Origin: Hyphomonadaceae bacterium BRH_c29 | GTDB lineage: Bacteria; Pseudomonadota; Alphaproteobacteria; Caulobacterales; Hyphomonadaceae | DNA: 42,482 nucleotides | Direction of reading: 5' to 3' | Assembly: GCA_000961695.1 (NCBI GenBank) | Contig: LADW01000092.1 | Location: 1-42,482, forward strand | Shown: in pieces, positions 41,960-42,482 of the stretch | Layout of the letters: each line of letters starts with the position of its first letter | Numbering within the stretch: position 1 is the first letter of the stretch | Notes under the pieces: model-generated | Databases searched by the model: none | The model's input: only the letters and a program-made list of their open reading frames with translations | What the model was told of the DNA's origin: nothing | Translations under genes and position numbers: made by a program

Positions 41960-42482
41960 ATGTCAGACTACACAGATCGGATACTCGGCAAAATTCGTGA
42001 TCTGGAGCTGGAGCTCGAGGCTGAATTTGCAAAGAAGCGGGCAGGCTTCCGCTTTGGTATGGAACACGGACGCATATTGTTCGACCAGGAAGTGATCCGG
42101 CGACACCTGGAATTACGGAAGGGTCTTATTCCCTACTTGCTGAGTGCACGGTTCCTGATCGTGGTGACAGCGCCGGTGATCTATTCGCTGATTGTGGTCT
42201 TTGTGGCTCTGGATCTCTGGGTGTCGATTTACCAGGCCATCTGTTTCCGGGTGTATGACATTCCTCAGGTCAAGCGCCGCGACTATCTGGTGTTCGACCG
42301 CACGAGCCTCGCCTATCTGAATGCCATGGAGAAACTGAACTGTGCCTATTGTTCCTATTCCAATGGCGTGATCGCCTATGTGCGTGAGGTCGCTGCGCGC
42401 ACGGAACAGTACTGGTGCCCAATCAAGCAGGCGCGTCGCATGATTGGTGCACACGCGCGTTATGCCGAGTTCACGGAATATG
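41960..42482 (+). CDS. Conserved membrane-associated protein of unknown function, partial
   Basis: An open frame from ATG 41960 to the right edge with 174 codons and no stop. AGGAAAGAT precedes the start. Residues 1-35 are a charged helix (RILGKIRDLELELEAEFAKK), probably coiled. A hydrophobic stretch at about 64-90 (SARFLIVVTAPVIYSLIVVF) is one long or two short membrane segments. The C-terminal part has a pair of Cys in LNCAYCSYSNG, then REVAARTEQYWCPIKQARR, a conserved-looking motif that could bind metal. I know proteins with this ending from other proteobacteria but no function for them. Confidence 0.7.
   Translation, partial: MSDYTDRILGKIRDLELELEAEFAKKRAGFRFGMEHGRILFDQEVIRRHLELRKGLIPYLLSARFLIVVTAPVIYSLIVVFVALDLWVSIYQAICFRVYDIPQVKRRDYLVFDRTSLAYLNAMEKLNCAYCSYSNGVIAYVREVAARTEQYWCPIKQARRMIGAHARYAEFTEY

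Overview
The window is high-GC, tightly packed chromosomal DNA from an alphaproteobacterium. A Hyphomonadaceae-like (Hyphomonas/Henriciella-type) host is my best guess. The reasons are the Asp-type HemB metal site, the gene cluster xseB-ispA-dxs, several acyl-CoA dehydrogenases, an LdtR-like MarR regulator and the small lipoproteins; this is inference from content, not a computed placement. I see no rRNA, tRNA, CRISPR array, insertion sequence, integrase or phage gene. No stretch over 300 bases lacks a gene: the longest gaps are 13603-13879 (277 bases), 10975-11185 (211) and 28608-28810 (203).

Layout, left to right. 1-1202: hemB (cut by the left edge) behind a GNAT acetyltransferase, both on minus. 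1267-10974: isobutyryl-CoA dehydrogenase, a CPBP membrane protease, a large metzincin-like lipid- or envelope-associated metalloprotease, an AidB-type flavoprotein, a TauD-family dioxygenase, a stand-alone PilZ protein, 3-hydroxyisobutyryl-CoA hydrolase and a DUF805 membrane protein with an OB-fold-like N-terminus. 11186-13602: an LdtR-like MarR regulator with a strong palindrome at its promoter, a VOC protein behind a MerR-type promoter, an outer-membrane-barrel-like protein and a tethered cytochrome c. 13880-19885: mutL, a HAD phosphatase, an M15-like protein, a small lipoprotein, an FMN 2-hydroxyacid dehydrogenase and a beta-lactamase-fold hydrolase. 19875-24843, minus strand: Sua5, a PaiB-like protein and a D-2-hydroxyglutarate-type dehydrogenase in one tight operon, then a YceI lipoprotein with a cytochrome b561-YceI fusion in another. 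24959-32428: a DmdC-type acyl-CoA dehydrogenase, a DUF3833 lipoprotein, an MFS exporter, an rRNA pseudouridine synthase with an Arg-rich tail, gluconokinase, an MBL hydrolase and signal peptidase I. 32515-38390: a histidine phosphatase, xseB-ispA-dxs (isoprenoid supply), two tandem paralogous lipoproteins and a two-segment membrane protein. 38487-42482: an acyl-CoA ligase, an aldo/keto reductase, a DUF938 methyltransferase and an unrecognised membrane protein cut by the right edge.

Themes. Branched-chain and fatty-acid catabolism (four flavin acyl-CoA dehydrogenase-fold proteins, HIBCH, an acyl-CoA ligase, two FMN/FAD hydroxyacid dehydrogenases) is mixed with housekeeping genes (hemB, mutL, sua5, lepB, dxs, ispA). 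Most of the window is ordinary core genome. The less explained signals are regulatory: a 21-bp palindrome before the MarR gene, a 19-bp-spacer MerR-type promoter with no MerR gene in sight, four tandem 11-bp units between the MFS and pseudouridine-synthase genes, and perfect palindromes before the CPBP and acyl-CoA ligase genes. I did not find a convincing new defence or mobile system.
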